From positions 295,275 to 359,274 of the forward strand of contig NZ_WSRW01000003.1 in NCBI RefSeq assembly GCF_009770985.1: DNA of 64,000 bases. The letters run 5' to 3'. The notes beneath the pieces were generated by a model. The model was not told the origin of the DNA and did not search any database. It saw only the letters and a program-made list of their open reading frames with translations. The stretch is from Mucilaginibacter lacusdianchii (GTDB lineage Bacteria > Bacteroidota > Bacteroidia > Sphingobacteriales > Sphingobacteriaceae). Position 1 is the stretch's first letter; every line of letters begins with the position of its first letter. A program made the position numbers and the translations under genes. Positions 1 to 7,512 of the stretch are shown piece after piece.

Positions 1-23
1 GCTTGGTAATGTTACCTTTTTAG

Positions 24-97
24 CGGAATGGACGGGACTCGAACCCGCGACCCCATGCGTGACAGGCATGTATTCTAACCAGCTGAACTACCACTCC
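24..97 (-). tRNA. tRNA-Asp (anticodon GTC)
   Basis: On the minus strand the 7-bp acceptor GGAGTGG pairs with CCATTCC, with G as discriminator. The anticodon loop is CTGTCAC, giving anticodon GTC, and the T arm is GCGGG-TTCGAGT-CCCGT. The CCA end is not encoded. A Bacteroidota-type promoter lies directly upstream. Confidence 0.95.
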
Positions 98-112
98 TCC
101 CGTTCGGGAATG

Positions 113-143
113 CAAATATAGACACATATTTTGTCTATACAAA
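113..143 (-). promoter_or_regulatory. Promoter of tRNA-Asp
   Basis: Read on the minus strand, TTTG (140-143) is followed after exactly 19 nt by TATATTTG (113-120). This matches the Bacteroidota primary sigma consensus TTTG-N19-TAnnTTTG. It lies about 16 nt upstream of the tRNA 5' end. Confidence 0.8.
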
Positions 144-588
144 TACAATAATCGAAATAGAGGGTAATTTTTTGTATTGTGCTTGCTTACTGATAATTAA
201 ATTTATTGTAAGATATAAGGTTCATCGTTATTTTAAAGTTTTTGACACATACATCATCTCCTGACGCTGAGATGTCTACTACAATGTTGTATTATAGTTT
301 GCTATATCGATTCTTATAGTGACAAGGATATTGTTAGCATATATTTTCTGAAATGGCATAAGAACTACAATAAGATATCAAATGAGTCTGTACGCTGCTG
401 CGGTTATATCTGATAGGTCATGGTCAACTGTCTGATATTATTATACCGATTTGATAGTGCGTGTAGTATCAGAATCATTTTCAGTCGGTGAGGCCCATTT
501 GTTTACTTTGGTACTCATCATTTTTTCTTTGCTTCGCACAGTTTACCTGACAGTCTGCACTGTAATTTTACGGCCACCTATTATAGCT
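144..588. other. Intergenic stretch with no recognised gene
   Basis: This AT-rich stretch lies between the tRNA-Asp promoter and the end of the BASS transporter gene. A 62-codon frame at 451-639 has no family resemblance and runs over the 3' end of the transporter gene. I see no RNA gene or repeat. A short ACAGT/ACTGT stem near 560-575 could sit at the end of the transporter mRNA, but it has no T tract. Confidence 0.4.
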
Positions 589-1674
589 TTATTTAACTGC
601 TTCTTTAATTGGCTTTCTGTGCCAGTAAGTAGCCAGTAACGAGCCGGTGATATTCATCAATGGTCCAAAAACAGCAGGCGCTAAACCGACTGTCGCCATT
701 TTTCCCATCTCTTTAGCTAGGCCCGATGCTAAGCCGCCATTTTGCATGCCTACCTCAATAGCCATTGTCCGGCAATCGCGTTCGTCCATTTTAAACAGGC
801 GACCGGCCCAGTAGCCGAAAGTATAACCCATTAAGTTGTGAATCAGTACAATTAGCACCAGCATAAAGCCGATATTCAGCAAGCTGCTGCGGCCCGCCGC
901 TGTGATGATGACGATGATAAAAGCAATGCCAAACATGGATACCAGTGGCATTACCACTTCAAGCCATTTGGCTCTTTTAAGTAAATAGCGGTTAAATAAA
1001 ATACCGGCACCAATAGGTACAATTACCATTTTTGTGATATCCCACATCATATCCAAAACCTTAATTTCAATGAATGCGCCACCAAGCGTTTTCATCAGTA
1101 AAGGCGTAAAAATAGGAGCCAGCATGGTTGATATGGCTGTTATCGTTATGGATAAAGCCAAATTAGCTTTTGCCAGATAAGATATAACATTAGACGCCAT
1201 GCCATTAGGAGAGCAGCCAATAAGAATAATACCTGCTGCTATTTCGGGCGGAAAACCGCTTAGCTTAGCCAGTGTAAAGCCCAGCGTTGGCATAATTAAA
1301 AAATGGCTAAACACGCCTATAAATACACCTTTAGGCATTTTAATAACACCTACAAAATCCTCAACACCCATCGATGTCCCCATACCAAACATAATGAGCT
1401 GTATTAATGGCGTAATAAGAGCAGAAAGCTTAAAGCCATTTACGGTAATAAAATACTGTGGGTAATACAGCGCTGTAGTTACCGCCGCAAAGATAATAAG
1501 TGTGTAAGAAAACCCTCTTAACAGCGCAGACCCCCGGAAAGAAATGGATAAGGCAACAAAAAAGCCTATAAGCAAAGGTCCGGCTTTGGCAATATTGCCT
1601 TGTATGATAAGTACCAGTGCAATTAGCAAACAGAGTACAGCTATGCCTGCTAATATTTTGTAAGTATTTTTCAA
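589..1674 (-). CDS. Bile acid:sodium symporter (BASS/SBF) family transporter
   Basis: This 361-residue inner-membrane protein has about nine or ten hydrophobic segments. Its glycine-rich stretches (FGMGTSMGVEDF around residue 96, GCSPNGMASNV around 153, and EVGMQNGGLASGLA around 307) are typical of the SBF/BASS fold, whose crossed helices bind sodium. BASS proteins co-transport sodium with bile acids, pyruvate, ketopantoate or other organic anions. It is the last gene of the minus-strand series that starts with SusC/SusD, and it follows an RraA-like gene with a 63-nt gap. I infer that it imports the organic-acid end product of the upstream periplasmic enzymes. The substrate cannot be read from the sequence. 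Confidence 0.85.
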   Translation of the reverse strand: MKNTYKILAGIAVLCLLIALVLIIQGNIAKAGPLLIGFFVALSISFRGSALLRGFSYTLIIFAAVTTALYYPQYFITVNGFKLSALITPLIQLIMFGMGTSMGVEDFVGVIKMPKGVFIGVFSHFLIMPTLGFTLAKLSGFPPEIAAGIILIGCSPNGMASNVISYLAKANLALSITITAISTMLAPIFTPLLMKTLGGAFIEIKVLDMMWDITKMVIVPIGAGILFNRYLLKRAKWLEVVMPLVSMFGIAFIIVIITAAGRSSLLNIGFMLVLIVLIHNLMGYTFGYWAGRLFKMDERDCRTMAIEVGMQNGGLASGLAKEMGKMATVGLAPAVFGPLMNITGSLLATYWHRKPIKEAVK

Positions 1675-1737
1675 TTGGTTAGTATTAAAGTTTAGAAGTT
1701 AAAGCTTTTAGTACGGTGGTTGCCTTAAATACAAGCG

Positions 1738-2682
1738 TTACCACGTGCGCTTTTGCATAAACTCGTCTAATTGGGCACGGGTCATCTTCATTTCTTCGGG
1801 ATGCTGAGCCAGCCATTTTAAAAAGGCGTCTTTGATTTGACTGGTCCACTGGCTGTCAATTTCGCCGGTAGTGTAAGTGCCTGCCTTTAACATGGCCTGG
1901 CCAAACTTATCGCGCAGGCCTATAAACTCAGCAGTAACAATTACCTTTTCGGCTAAATGAGCAGGGATGAACAGCACGCCTTCCTTTTCGGATATTACCA
2001 AATCACCAGGCAGTACAATAGCACGCCCAATTCGGATAGGGGTATTTAAACCCATCAACACCACAGCATCCAGGTACGACGGATCAAAATCGCGCACAAA
2101 GGCATTAAAACCCTGAATTTTGCTTAAACCTTGCAAGTCTCGTGCAGAGCCATCAAAAATAACCCCGTTTCCCGATTTACTGTAAATGGAGTTACCCAGA
2201 TTGTCGCCGATTAGCGTTCCTTCTTTTATTTTGCCAAAGCCATCAGCTACATAAACATCGCCTTTGGTGAGCACGTCAATAGGCCATGCGTTGGTGTTGC
2301 CTTTGCGGCCTTGTTTTGCACCTCTGGCTTTAATGTTTTTCTCAACGTCGGGGCGGCTGGGCATATACATGGCTGTTACCACGCGGCCTACAACGGGTAC
2401 ATCATCATGCACCATTTTCCAATTACTTTCGAACTGGTTAGTGTAGCCTTCGTTTTTTAAAACTGTCCATGCTTCTTCAATACCTATGTTTTTTGCTCTT
2501 TCTATTAAATTGTCAGGTATCTTAGGCCTGCCGTCGGCAAAGCGTTCGCCTTTCCATTCGGAGGTATAAAATATAAGTTCGTCTTTAGATATGGTTTGAG
2601 CTTTTAATGGACGGGCATAACTCAGACCCAGCATAAGTGCTAGGCACAAGTACGTCCTGTAGTTTACTTTCTTCTTATTCAT
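1738..2682 (-). CDS. Exported RraA-like (HMG aldolase/decarboxylase fold) protein
   Basis: This 314-residue protein has an N-terminal signal peptide (hydrophobic residues 11-22, likely cut after the A-Q near 28-29). The RraA/HMG-aldolase core follows: GDNLGN around 159-164, then the signature FDGSARD with D177, R181 and D182, and PGDLVISEKEGVLF further on. In the family, the Arg and Asp of the GxxRD motif hold a divalent metal and the carboxyl of a 2-keto acid. Some members are 4-hydroxy-4-methyl-2-oxoglutarate aldolases or oxaloacetate decarboxylases, while E. coli RraA is an RNase E inhibitor. Export makes the RNase role impossible here, so a lyase acting on a keto acid in the periplasm is the better guess. 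At 314 residues it is much longer than classic RraA (about 160), with an N-terminal extension common to secreted Bacteroidota members. Confidence 0.82.
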   Translation of the reverse strand: MNKKKVNYRTYLCLALMLGLSYARPLKAQTISKDELIFYTSEWKGERFADGRPKIPDNLIERAKNIGIEEAWTVLKNEGYTNQFESNWKMVHDDVPVVGRVVTAMYMPSRPDVEKNIKARGAKQGRKGNTNAWPIDVLTKGDVYVADGFGKIKEGTLIGDNLGNSIYSKSGNGVIFDGSARDLQGLSKIQGFNAFVRDFDPSYLDAVVLMGLNTPIRIGRAIVLPGDLVISEKEGVLFIPAHLAEKVIVTAEFIGLRDKFGQAMLKAGTYTTGEIDSQWTSQIKDAFLKWLAQHPEEMKMTRAQLDEFMQKRTW

Positions 2683-2723
2683 AATTCAGGTTATTGCCAG
2701 CGTAGTACTACTGCTGTTATCCG

Positions 2724-3986
2724 TTAGTGCTCGTTTGTAGTTTTAGGCGGAATGATAGGAGTGGCAATACCGTTAAGGTCGTACACAATTTTGCCGGCTC
2801 TGATGGTCATCTCACATTCCAGTTTTTTCTTGGCCTCTACTTTATAGCCGGTGTAATCAAATAAGCCAAATTTGCCATCACGCAAGTTCAGGATAGCTAC
2901 GTCGGCGTCGGCACCTACTGATAGGTTGCCCAGTTCTTCGTGCTTAATCTCCTGCGCCGGATTAGAAGTAGATGCCTGAATTACGCTTTTTAAATCCATA
3001 CCGATAGCCAGGAATTTCGACATGGTGGTTAACATATCTTTCATGGCTGCGTTCATGCTGCCTACGTGTATATCGGTACTGATAGAGCTTGGAAAAAATC
3101 CCTCCTTGGCAGCCGGGATAGCTTGCGAGTAAGCGAAACTAATACCGCCGTAGCCCACGTCAAAAAAGATTCCTTTTTTTCGGGCTTCCCATACAAACGG
3201 TTTTACTTTTTGGGTATTAATATCAACAATGTATTCCCGGGTAGCTAACTGGCCAAAGCAATGAGTAAATATATCGCCAGGGCGCAAGTGTTTCATGAAC
3301 AATTCTTCGATAGGCAAGGGGGGATTACTGCCGCCAAAATCAACCATTACCGGGATGTTGCCGGCCATTTTACCAGCTTCCACCGCACGGTCAACCGGCG
3401 ACCAGTCGTGCCCTTCAAAGTGTGCTACTTTAAATCCCACAACATAGTTTTTATACTGCCGAGCTATTAAAGCAGACATTCTCGAATCCATATCATTCAA
3501 ATTCTGCTCGTAGCCGCCACGCATACCTTCACCCACAATATTGATAAATGCTAGTACACGTGTTTGTGATTGATCAATGGTTTGTGCTTTGAAAGTGGCA
3601 AAAGTACGCCAGCCCGAACTGCCTGCATCTACCACAGTAGTAACGCCATTGCGAAAAGTAAAGCCATCGGGCGGAAGCGCCAGGTTGCCATTCTCGTACT
3701 GGTGGTCGGGCTGGGTACCCCAAAAGTTGTGCGAGTGGATGTCAATAAGCCCTGGCGTAACATAAAGTCCTTTAGCATCAACTGTTTGCACGGCTTTTTT
3801 ACCGTCAATATTTTTAGCTACGGAAACAATTTTACCGTTGGTAATGGCTACATCCATTACACCGTCAATATTGTTTTTGGGGTCGATAACATGTCCGCCT
3901 TTAATAACAATACTGTATGATTGTGCCCAGGATACCTGGCTTAAGCTTCCCCAGGTTATCAACAGCGCAAGTATGGTTTTTTTCAT
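2724..3986 (-). CDS. Exported amidohydrolase/deacetylase family metallohydrolase
   Basis: This 420-residue protein has a signal peptide (residues 1-22, ending S-W-A-Q) and an amidohydrolase-superfamily barrel. The visible metal-site elements are H84-S-H86 in IDIHSHNF, K186 in VGFKVAHF (candidate carboxylated lysine), H242 in FTHCFGQ and D305 in ISTDIHVG. The overall pattern is that of COG3964, often mislabelled dihydroorotase; characterised members hydrolyse acetylated hydroxy or amino acids. Two positions differ from the family pattern I remember: PVMVDFG has Asp216 where a His is usual, and DVGYG has Tyr279 where DVGHG is usual. The neighbouring SelA-like gene is the classic partner of this family. 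A periplasmic deacylase role is inferred. Confidence 0.85.
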   Translation of the reverse strand: MKKTILALLITWGSLSQVSWAQSYSIVIKGGHVIDPKNNIDGVMDVAITNGKIVSVAKNIDGKKAVQTVDAKGLYVTPGLIDIHSHNFWGTQPDHQYENGNLALPPDGFTFRNGVTTVVDAGSSGWRTFATFKAQTIDQSQTRVLAFINIVGEGMRGGYEQNLNDMDSRMSALIARQYKNYVVGFKVAHFEGHDWSPVDRAVEAGKMAGNIPVMVDFGGSNPPLPIEELFMKHLRPGDIFTHCFGQLATREYIVDINTQKVKPFVWEARKKGIFFDVGYGGISFAYSQAIPAAKEGFFPSSISTDIHVGSMNAAMKDMLTTMSKFLAIGMDLKSVIQASTSNPAQEIKHEELGNLSVGADADVAILNLRDGKFGLFDYTGYKVEAKKKLECEMTIRAGKIVYDLNGIATPIIPPKTTNEH

Positions 3987-4099
3987 AAATAGGTTTATTC
4001 AATTTAAATCAGCAGTTCATTATTAAATAGTTGTGTCATTAATAATTTTTGCAAGATTGTGGTTACAGGGCCAAAGTGTAGTCACTGCACAGCCCTTAA

Positions 4100-4113
4100 C
4101 TGTTAATTAACAG
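4100..4113. promoter_or_regulatory. Perfect 14-bp palindrome in the gap between the PLP-enzyme and amidohydrolase genes
   Basis: CTGTTAATTAACAG equals its own reverse complement. It lies in the 156-nt gap between the end of the SelA-like gene and the start of the amidohydrolase gene. It could be an operator for an internal promoter, but AT-rich palindromes of this size also arise by chance. Confidence 0.3.
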
Positions 4114-4142
4114 CCTGTAAAAAATAATTTTAAATAGTGCTG

Positions 4143-5363
4143 CTATACTGCCACAGCCTTTTGTAGAATCTCTTTTACCCGGCCTGCTACAATGTCAAGC
4201 TGGTCTGGACGTAATAAAACTACACCCACAATCAAGCTGTCTCCTCTACGATTGGCAACGATGCTTGGTGTGCCGTTTTTTAAAGCAGTTAATACATCAT
4301 CGGCCTTGATTTTTATTTTATTGGGGTCCCAGGTTACTTGCAGACTAGGGAAAGCATTGGCCGGTCCTGGATCTACAACCGTTTGGGTTTTTACGGTTTG
4401 CACTGTTTCCAGTTTATTGCCAATGTATTTGGTACGCTGCAACCAGTCTTCCCATTCTTTTTTATGATCGCGTTCCAGGTAGGCTTTTAATGCTGCATAC
4501 ATGCCAAACATCTCTTCTTTATTTACCTTCATCGGGCGACCGATAGGTGCCTCGTGCGGACTATGATTAAGGCGTGCTGCGGCAATCAAATCTTTGCGTC
4601 CAAACAATAAACCTGCGCTTTGCGGGCCACGTATCATTTTGCCACCCGAAAAGGTTACCAGGTCAAAGCCTATTTTCTGGAATTTAAATAAGTTTTCTAC
4701 AGGTGGTACATCAGCTGCGGCATCCAAAAAGGTGGGTATATTGTTTTGCTTAGCAATGCTTACAAACTCTTCGTGTGTAATGCTGCTTTTGTCTGCTGCA
4801 TTAAAAAACAATGCCATAACGGTATTTTTGTTGATAGCTTGCTTCATTTCTGCCGGGCCTTCCACTTCAATAATCTTAGCGCCGGTTGTGGTTACCGCCT
4901 GGTCAAATAGGTAACGATGCGTTTTTTGCATGATAACCTCTGGCCTTGGCCCTGGATGGTTGGGCAGCATTTTAATTTTAGCAGCATCGGTGCCGGTAAT
5001 GGCAGCGGCAGTGCCTAACAACATGGCGCAAGCAGCGCCCGATGTTACCATAGCTGCTTCAACGTGCAGCATTTCAGCTATTTTGGCGCCAACTTTATCT
5101 TGCAACTCATACATGTTGGCGAAATCGTGACAGGTAGAGTTGATAGCCTCCAGTACCTCGGGCAACATGAGCGAACCTGATAAAAACGTCATGGTTACAC
5201 CTGCATTGATAACAGGCGTTACACCTAGTTCTTTAAAAAAATCGCGTTTAGGTGCGGCAGCGGCAGGCGCCGATTTTGTTCCTAATGCTGTTGCTGCCTT
5301 GGCTACAAAGCCGTTGGCAAGCGGAAGTAGGGTAAGGCCCTTAAGTATATTTCTGCGTTTCAT
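4143..5363 (-). CDS. Tat-exported SelA-like PLP-dependent enzyme
   Basis: This 406-residue fold-type I PLP enzyme belongs to the SelA-like/DgaE-type branch (aminotransferase class V-like). FLDAAADVPP provides the Asp that contacts the PLP nitrogen, and TFSGGKMIRGPQSAG carries the Schiff-base lysine (K242 from the chosen start). Relatives include D-glucosaminate-6-phosphate ammonia-lyase and partners of COG3964 amidohydrolases. I chose the ATG at 5363 because it begins M-K-R-R-N-I-L-K-G, a Tat-like twin-arginine leader followed by a hydrophobic stretch. It also clears the stop codon of the preceding gene by 14 nt, whereas the ATG at 5396 would overlap it. A PLP enzyme outside the cytoplasm would have to be exported folded with its cofactor, which is what Tat does. 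The substrate is unknown; ammonia lyase or beta-elimination is inferred. Confidence 0.8.
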   Translation of the reverse strand: MKRRNILKGLTLLPLANGFVAKAATALGTKSAPAAAAPKRDFFKELGVTPVINAGVTMTFLSGSLMLPEVLEAINSTCHDFANMYELQDKVGAKIAEMLHVEAAMVTSGAACAMLLGTAAAITGTDAAKIKMLPNHPGPRPEVIMQKTHRYLFDQAVTTTGAKIIEVEGPAEMKQAINKNTVMALFFNAADKSSITHEEFVSIAKQNNIPTFLDAAADVPPVENLFKFQKIGFDLVTFSGGKMIRGPQSAGLLFGRKDLIAAARLNHSPHEAPIGRPMKVNKEEMFGMYAALKAYLERDHKKEWEDWLQRTKYIGNKLETVQTVKTQTVVDPGPANAFPSLQVTWDPNKIKIKADDVLTALKNGTPSIVANRRGDSLIVGVVLLRPDQLDIVAGRVKEILQKAVAV

Positions 5364-5377
5364 GGCTTGTTCTATTT

Positions 5378-5842
5378 TTATACGTAAGCTATGCAATCCA
5401 TCTCTACCAATGAATCGCCGGGAACGCCGCCTTTGGCAACGGCAACGGTGGTGCGTACCGGCGGGTTTTTACCAAAGCGACCTTTGTACACTTCATTCAT
5501 GCCTTTATAGTCGGCAATATCGTTCAGGTATACGTTTACCTTTAAAACCTTTTCCATAGATGAGCCTGCTTTTTTTAATTCGGCTTCCAGTTCTTTCAAC
5601 ACAATTTCAGTATGTGCTTTAATTTCAAATGGAGCAACGTGAGCGCCTTTGCCCGCTATAAAAATCATGTTGCCTAATTTGGTTGAACCAGAAAATAGCG
5701 GTACATCTTGATAATTGGTGACGTTATTAACCTCTTTTTCGTCTTTTGCTTCCAGTGGGTTTGCTTTAGCCAAGCCGAATACTGAAATGCCACCAACAGA
5801 GGCTAATAATTTTTTTAAGATTGATCTTCTTTGTGCTTTCAT
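5378..5842 (-). CDS. Exported RidA-family (Rid/YjgF) protein with Tat-like leader
   Basis: This 154-residue protein has a 30-residue leader, M-K-A-Q-R-R-S-I-L-K-K, followed by a hydrophobic run, resembling a Tat signal. The RidA domain covers about residues 42-154. R130 in PPVRTTVAVA matches the substrate-carboxylate-binding Arg of enamine/imine deaminases, and E147 in LVEMDCIAY the late acidic residue, so the key residues are intact. RidA proteins hydrolyse reactive 2-aminoacrylate-like enamines released by PLP lyases. The gene lies 14 nt upstream of the SelA-like PLP enzyme in the same orientation, so the pair probably works in sequence. Canonical RidA is cytosolic and about 128 residues long; the leader is the unusual feature. 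Confidence 0.87.
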   Translation of the reverse strand: MKAQRRSILKKLLASVGGISVFGLAKANPLEAKDEKEVNNVTNYQDVPLFSGSTKLGNMIFIAGKGAHVAPFEIKAHTEIVLKELEAELKKAGSSMEKVLKVNVYLNDIADYKGMNEVYKGRFGKNPPVRTTVAVAKGGVPGDSLVEMDCIAYV

Positions 5843-5885
5843 TTTTGGTTTGTGTATGATGTTTAATGTTTATTTGATGCTTTTA

Positions 5886-5915
5886 CCCAGACCATTACCC
5901 GTGGCAAGGTCTGGG
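5886..5915 (-). terminator. Intercistronic hairpin between SusD-like and RidA-like genes
   Basis: CCCAGACC (5886-5893) is the exact complement of GGTCTGGG (5908-5915), an 8-bp stem with a 14-nt loop. It lies in the 108-nt gap downstream of the SusD-like gene. There is no strong T tract on the minus strand, so partial termination or mRNA 3'-end protection of the susCD segment is more likely than full termination. Confidence 0.45.
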
Positions 5916-5950
5916 CTACTCACTTCAATAAATTTAATCATTTAATTTAA

Positions 5951-7489
5951 TTACGGGCGATCCCACCATATGCGTGTCATCAGTTCATCCGGACCCTGAC
6001 GAGCTATAACGGCCTGATAGTTTTCGGCGTTCAGGTTCTGTTCGTTTTGTGGGTAAAGGAATCGCCTGAATATTTTGCCGCCGGTAGCATTGCCTACATA
6101 GTTATTAGGCGTAAGGGCAGGGTAGCCGGTGCGCCGGTAAGTGGCATACACCTCTTGTGAGTTTGGATATACGCCTACCCAAAACTGGGTGTAAATTTGC
6201 GCCATCTGGCTCTCAAAAGGAGCCGTTGCATCCAGTTTGTGATACCTAATGTACGTTTGGATCTGATTGCTGTTAATAACGCCTCCTGTTCCAAATAATG
6301 CCCACTGGCGCATAGAAGCACTGATACCATTCTCGTACAAAGTGCTTGCCGAATTAGTTGTGTACCAGCCACGCAATGCAGCTTCGGCCAATAAAAAGTT
6401 AGTTTCGGCATTAGTTAATAACAGGTACGGGCTATTAAATTGTAATATAGTGCTTGGGTTTGGCTCAGAATAGGTTACAAAATCAGCGGGTTTAGTACCC
6501 AAAGTTGCCGACATACCTTTTTGCAGCGCAGCTGATGTGTCAACAGTGGTTTTGCTGGTCCAAACAACGGCCAAAACGCCTAAACGAGGGTCTTTGTTAC
6601 TTTTGAGGTAATTAATGAATACATCCTGATATTTTCCACCTTCGGGGTTGTTGGTACCAAAGTTGGCGGGGTTATAATCGGAATTGTACATGTTCAAAGC
6701 CAGCGGATTTTTGTTGATATCCTGGCCTGAAGATACATAGCCATTTACACGCGCCATATCGGCATCTTCCAAAATAACGCCGCCGGTTATAGCCTTTTGA
6801 GCCCAGGTTTGCGCTGCTGCAATATCAACCTTGGTCATGCGCATGGCTGTGCGCAGCATTAGCGAATAAGCAAACTTTTTCCATTTATTAACATCGCCTC
6901 CATAAATTAAATCTGCAGCGCCAAAAGTAATTTTTGCGGCATCAAAGCTTTTTGCAGCTTCGTCAAGTTCCTTTAACAGGTCTGCATAAATTGCTTTTTG
7001 CTCATCATATGCAGGTTTGTAAAGTGCGCTGGTATAGCCTTGTGCGGCTTGCGAATAGGGGATGTCGCCATATAAATCGGTAAGCCGACTAAAGCAATAG
7101 GCTCGCCAAACGCGTGCTGCAGCCAGTTGGTTAATCAATTCGGGCTTTCCGGTTACGGCGGCTATTACCTGTGTAATCTCATTAATTTCGTTAGGGTAAG
7201 CGTTGGTGAAAGCATTCCAAGTTTGCTGAGTTTGACTTAACACATACTTAGCGCCAAAACCTGCTACGTCATTATAACTGGTGGTATACTGCATGGTGCC
7301 TTGCAACAGAACCTGGGCTCTGCTTGCACCATCCAGTTGCGCCTTTGTAAATACGTAGGTAGGGGTAGGGCTGCTTGATGAGTTAGGATCGGTATTCATT
7401 TCATCAAAACCCTTATCGCAGGCTTGTAATCCTATACTCGCCGCAAAAAACAGTATTGATAGTTTACGTTGATATTTTCTCATGTTCAT
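5951..7489 (-). CDS. SusD/RagB-like outer-membrane nutrient-binding lipoprotein
   Basis: This 512-residue protein has a lipoprotein signal peptide with lipobox L-Q-A-C (C24), then the SusD-like opening DKGFDEMNTDPN. The body is helical and TPR-like, with VWRAYCFSRLTDLYGDIPYSQA and LLLTNAETNFLLAEAALRG, both characteristic of the SusD-like_2 branch. SusD proteins lie on the cell surface as lids over SusC-type transporters and bind the ligand before import. The gene follows SusC by 23 nt, so the two form one complex and are co-transcribed. The ligand is not predictable. An alternative start is the in-frame ATG two codons downstream. Confidence 0.93.
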   Translation of the reverse strand: MNMRKYQRKLSILFFAASIGLQACDKGFDEMNTDPNSSSSPTPTYVFTKAQLDGASRAQVLLQGTMQYTTSYNDVAGFGAKYVLSQTQQTWNAFTNAYPNEINEITQVIAAVTGKPELINQLAAARVWRAYCFSRLTDLYGDIPYSQAAQGYTSALYKPAYDEQKAIYADLLKELDEAAKSFDAAKITFGAADLIYGGDVNKWKKFAYSLMLRTAMRMTKVDIAAAQTWAQKAITGGVILEDADMARVNGYVSSGQDINKNPLALNMYNSDYNPANFGTNNPEGGKYQDVFINYLKSNKDPRLGVLAVVWTSKTTVDTSAALQKGMSATLGTKPADFVTYSEPNPSTILQFNSPYLLLTNAETNFLLAEAALRGWYTTNSASTLYENGISASMRQWALFGTGGVINSNQIQTYIRYHKLDATAPFESQMAQIYTQFWVGVYPNSQEVYATYRRTGYPALTPNNYVGNATGGKIFRRFLYPQNEQNLNAENYQAVIARQGPDELMTRIWWDRP

Positions 7490-7512
7490 TTACATTATCA
7501 GAATGATAAAAA

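Noticed and set aside
451..639. 62-codon plus-strand reading frame near the window start
   Set aside because: It overlaps the 3' end of the transporter gene, has no recognisable family and an odd Cys/Leu-rich composition, so it is probably chance.
1738..2682. Calling the RraA-like protein an RNase E regulator or a menaquinone methyltransferase
   Set aside because: It has a signal peptide and aldolase-type motifs. The methyltransferase name is an old misannotation of this family.
2724..3986. Calling the amidohydrolase a dihydroorotase
   Set aside because: It is exported and follows the COG3964 pattern; pyrimidine synthesis makes no sense in this context.
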